Positions 33,395 through 35,692 of a stretch of 35,692 nt of DNA are shown piece after piece (within the stretch, counting starts at the first letter, position 1; each line of letters begins with the position of its first letter). The notes below the pieces were generated by a model that worked only from the letters and a program-made list of their open reading frames with translations, was not told the origin of the DNA and did no database searches. The DNA comes from Bdellovibrio sp. (GTDB lineage Bacteria; Bdellovibrionota; Bacteriovoracia; Bacteriovoracales; Bacteriovoracaceae), in the NCBI GenBank assembly GCA_022729855.1, contig DZBG01000015.1, positions 1 through 35,692 on the forward strand. Direction: 5' to 3'. The position numbers and the translations under genes were made by a program.

Positions 33395-35248
33395 ATGACG
33401 ACACGTAAGGGTGCGATTTCAGTTAAAACAAATGACATTTTTCCTATTATTAAAAAATGGCTCTACTCTGAGCATGACATTTTTACACGAGAGCTTGTCT
33501 CGAACGCTTGTGACGCGATCACAAAAAGAGCGACTTTGGCCAGAACAGCTGGTTATGACACGCCCGAAGGAAAGGTTCAGGTAGAATTAAATAAAGAACA
33601 AAAGACGATTAAAATTATTGATAACGGTCTTGGGATGAATGAAGCAGAGATCGAAAAATACATCGCTCAGCTTGCTTTTTCTGGTGCTGAAGAATTCGTT
33701 CAAAAAATGAAAACAGAAGGTGTTGGAACAACTAAAGATGAGATCATTGGAAAATTTGGTCTTGGTTTTTATTCAGCATTCATGGTGGCCGATAAAGTTG
33801 AAGTTGAGTCTCTTTCGATGACTCCTGGTGCAGTCGCTGCAAAATGGACTTGTCTTGGTGATACTGATTATGAATTCTCTGATTCAACACGCACTGAAGT
33901 AGGAACAGAGATCACTCTTCATATTAATGATGATGCCGCTGAATTTCTAGATATCTGGAAGCTCAGAGAAACACTGACTCGTTATTGTAATTTTATGCCA
34001 TACACTGTGGCCCTTCTTAATACTGATGATAAAGAAGCTAAAGTTGATATCATTAATGAGACAACTCCCCTTTGGAAAAAAGATCCGACAACAATTACGG
34101 ATGAAGAATATAAAGACTTCTATCGTAAACTTTTCCCTATGGATCAAGAGCCACTTTTCTGGCTTCACCTTAATGTTGACCATCCTTTTACTCTTCAAGG
34201 GATTTTATATTTCCCGAAGGTCAATCTTTCAAAACCAGTGACAGAGAATGGTGTAAAACTTTATAGCAAACAAGTTTTTGTTTCAGATAATATCAAAAAT
34301 ATCATGCCAGATTTCTTATCACTTCTTAAGGGAGCGATTGATTCAACTGATATTCCTTTGAACGTTTCAAGATCAGCTCTTCAGGGTGATCCAAATATCA
34401 AAAAGATCTCAAACTATATCATCAAAAAAGTAGCAGAGAGCTTGAAGAAACTTTTCAATAATGATCGCGAACGCTACAACACTGCTTGGGAAGATATCGG
34501 GCTTTTTGTAAAATATGGTTGTGTTCAGGATAATAAGTTTGATGAAATGATGAGATCGATGGTTCTTTTTGCTAACTCTGAAAACAAGCTCACAACTCTT
34601 GGAGAATACCAAGAATCAATCCCTGAAGCTTCAAAAGAGAAGCTCAAAAATAAATTCGTTTATTTCGAGAAACATGCTTCTGATGAATCACTGAGAAAGC
34701 AACTTCTAGCTGAAAAGATTCAAACCATTGAAACAGACAATTATATCGATCCACACTTTATGCAACATTCTGAAATGCATAAGCTTGGAGACAATGAAAT
34801 GAAGTTTGTTTCAATTGATGCAGAAATAGAGAACTTACTTGAAACAAATGCAGTCACAGAAACTGATATGCAAATCAAAGAATTCTTTACAGCGACTCTG
34901 TCTGGTCAAGAGATTGAAGTAAAATCTCTTAAGAACTCTACATCGGCTGCTTATTTTAAAATTGATGAAAATTCAAAACGTATGCAGCAGATGACAAAGA
35001 GTATGGGACCCAATGCCTTTAACATCCCTCTTAAGAAAACTTTGATTGTGAATCCTTCTCACCCACTTATTAAGAATGCTTTTAGTCTTTGGAATAAAGG
35101 GGAGAAAAAAGACCTTGCTGAAAAGATGGTTCACTATGTTCAAGACATGGCGACGATTTCATCTGAGGGACTTTCGATTGATGAAAAAGAAAAATTTGTT
35201 TCAAGATCACAAGATTTGATTCAAGAACTTTCAAATTTAGCTCTTTAA
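33395..35248 (+). CDS. htpG: Hsp90-family chaperone HtpG
   Basis: Predicted 617-residue cytosolic ATP-dependent chaperone. The GHKL ATPase domain shows IFTRELVSNACDA (catalytic Glu and Mg-binding Asn), DNGLGMNEAE and GKFGLGFYSAFMVADKV. The middle domain has LYSKQVFVSDN and LNVSRSALQGD. The C-terminal dimerisation domain ends near SQDLIQELSNLAL. Length is typical. The ATG at 33395 has GGAGGATTTT before it; an in-frame upstream ATG at 33356 would add 13 unlike residues. It is preceded by an RpoH-type promoter and followed by a hairpin terminator. Confidence 0.97.
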   Translation: MTTRKGAISVKTNDIFPIIKKWLYSEHDIFTRELVSNACDAITKRATLARTAGYDTPEGKVQVELNKEQKTIKIIDNGLGMNEAEIEKYIAQLAFSGAEEFVQKMKTEGVGTTKDEIIGKFGLGFYSAFMVADKVEVESLSMTPGAVAAKWTCLGDTDYEFSDSTRTEVGTEITLHINDDAAEFLDIWKLRETLTRYCNFMPYTVALLNTDDKEAKVDIINETTPLWKKDPTTITDEEYKDFYRKLFPMDQEPLFWLHLNVDHPFTLQGILYFPKVNLSKPVTENGVKLYSKQVFVSDNIKNIMPDFLSLLKGAIDSTDIPLNVSRSALQGDPNIKKISNYIIKKVAESLKKLFNNDRERYNTAWEDIGLFVKYGCVQDNKFDEMMRSMVLFANSENKLTTLGEYQESIPEASKEKLKNKFVYFEKHASDESLRKQLLAEKIQTIETDNYIDPHFMQHSEMHKLGDNEMKFVSIDAEIENLLETNAVTETDMQIKEFFTATLSGQEIEVKSLKNSTSAAYFKIDENSKRMQQMTKSMGPNAFNIPLKKTLIVNPSHPLIKNAFSLWNKGEKKDLAEKMVHYVQDMATISSEGLSIDEKEKFVSRSQDLIQELSNLAL

Positions 35249-35256
35249 GATAAACT

Positions 35257-35286
35257 GTCTCAGTAGTAGTCTTCTGCTACTGAGAC
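35257..35286. terminator. hairpin between convergent htpG and membrane gene
   Basis: An inverted repeat (GTCTCAGTAG, arms 35257-35266 and 35277-35286), extendable to about 13 pairs with a tetraloop, lies 9 bases after the htpG stop and 8 bases before the stop of the convergent gene. Short U-rich flanks on both sides suggest a bidirectional terminator. Confidence 0.7.
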
Positions 35287-35293
35287 TTTAAAC

Positions 35294-35578
35294 TCACTCA
35301 GCGCTTTTACTTTTCCCTTCTTGATTACGATTTTCTTCTCTTTCTTTTACAAAATCAAAAATAAGAGCAGCAAGAGCGGCTTCAACATGTCCAGTACTAC
35401 TGGCCTGACTCACCTCTTTCTTTTGCAACTCTTCTGGCTTATCAATGACCTTTCTTAGAGACCAAAAAATCATTCCAAAATCAACGACGATAAGAACAAG
35501 AAGAAAAATAATGGAATTAGAAAGATGAAAATCCTGTGCATCCAAAAGACTTAGGCATCGATCTATAAGATATCCCAT
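35294..35578 (-). CDS. small membrane protein, 5' end apparently frameshifted
   Basis: Predicted 94-residue protein from the ATG at 35578. It has a membrane helix at about residues 19-41, then a charged cytosolic tail. The frame stays open upstream to a stop at 35675-35677 and encodes another hydrophobic helix (ILQSLIILIICSTLLC), but has no ATG, GTG or TTG until 35581. A plausible ATG pair at 35676-35681 is one base out of frame; dropping one A from the AAAA run (35669-35672 on the plus strand) would give a continuous two-helix protein starting MMKKVALG. It is unrecognised; a small AtpI-like protein is a weak possibility. Confidence 0.6.
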   Translation of the reverse strand: MGYLIDRCLSLLDAQDFHLSNSIIFLLVLIVVDFGMIFWSLRKVIDKPEELQKKEVSQASSTGHVEAALAALIFDFVKEREENRNQEGKSKSAE

Positions 35579-35692
35579 CAAGACACATAATAAGGTTGAG
35601 CAGATAATAAGAATAATAAGAGATTGAAGAATCTTTTTTAAACCCCAACTACCATTTCCTAGTGCAACTTTTCTTCATCATAACTTCATAAG

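Noticed and set aside
1-35692. tRNA, rRNA, insertion sequence or prophage genes
   Set aside because: None was recognised: intergenic gaps are short, no cloverleaf-like segment or transposase/integrase motif was seen. A tRNAscan or Infernal run would be needed to exclude small RNAs.

Overview
The window is AT-rich, densely coded chromosome from a Gram-negative bacterium. It carries signal peptides, two probable lipoproteins, a FliL-family protein, bactofilin, GGDEF signalling and a YkuD-NTF2 peptidoglycan hydrolase. The combination points to Bdellovibrionota, most likely the Bacteriovoracales (Bacteriovorax/Peredibacter-type predators). That placement is inferred from gene content and has not been tested by alignment. 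No rRNA, tRNA, CRISPR array, insertion sequence or prophage was seen, and no gene-free stretch exceeds about 220 bases.

Layout. 14-2372 holds a DUF2252-like protein, a small membrane protein and an RNase-H-like protein with a four-Cys cluster. 2389-5417 (minus strand) is a nucleobase/nucleoside salvage run: thymidine kinase, uracil phosphoribosyltransferase, hypoxanthine phosphoribosyltransferase and a GHMP sugar kinase. Its control regions hold two striking inverted-repeat structures. 5574-10804 (minus) is a Yip1-like membrane protein followed upstream by a tightly coupled Gld-type ABC module (ATPase, permease, GldG-like protein, DUF4340 protein). 10875-17523 holds nrnA, a glycosyltransferase/EamA transporter/trmFO operon, glutamine-dependent NAD synthetase and a lysine-rich H1-like protein ended by a clear terminator.

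17581-21485 (minus) encodes a DUF3015-like secreted protein, a diguanylate cyclase and a pseudo-receiver/acidic-repeat/coiled-coil protein resembling the FrzS/AglZ layout. 21646-23734 (plus) is a translationally coupled three-gene operon: YkuD-NTF2 L,D-carboxypeptidase/transpeptidase, a single-pass membrane protein and bactofilin. It is a good candidate for a cell-shape module. 23738-26463 is a pair of M16 proteases, one catalytic and one degenerate. 26679-29712 holds alanine dehydrogenase, a FliL-like protein, a small protein, a probable pseudo-rhomboid and methylmalonyl-CoA epimerase.

29776-31737 is a large lipoprotein with tandem Cys-rich repeats, whose Shine-Dalgarno is buried in an inverted repeat. 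31945-33293 pairs an S1/P1 nuclease with a single-domain asparaginase-like protein. 33395-35248 is htpG, preceded by an RpoH-type promoter. The window ends in a small membrane gene whose 5' end looks frameshifted.

Together the salvage enzymes, the secreted nuclease, NrnA and the envelope-remodelling genes would suit a lifestyle that recycles macromolecules from prey, but nothing in the window proves predation.
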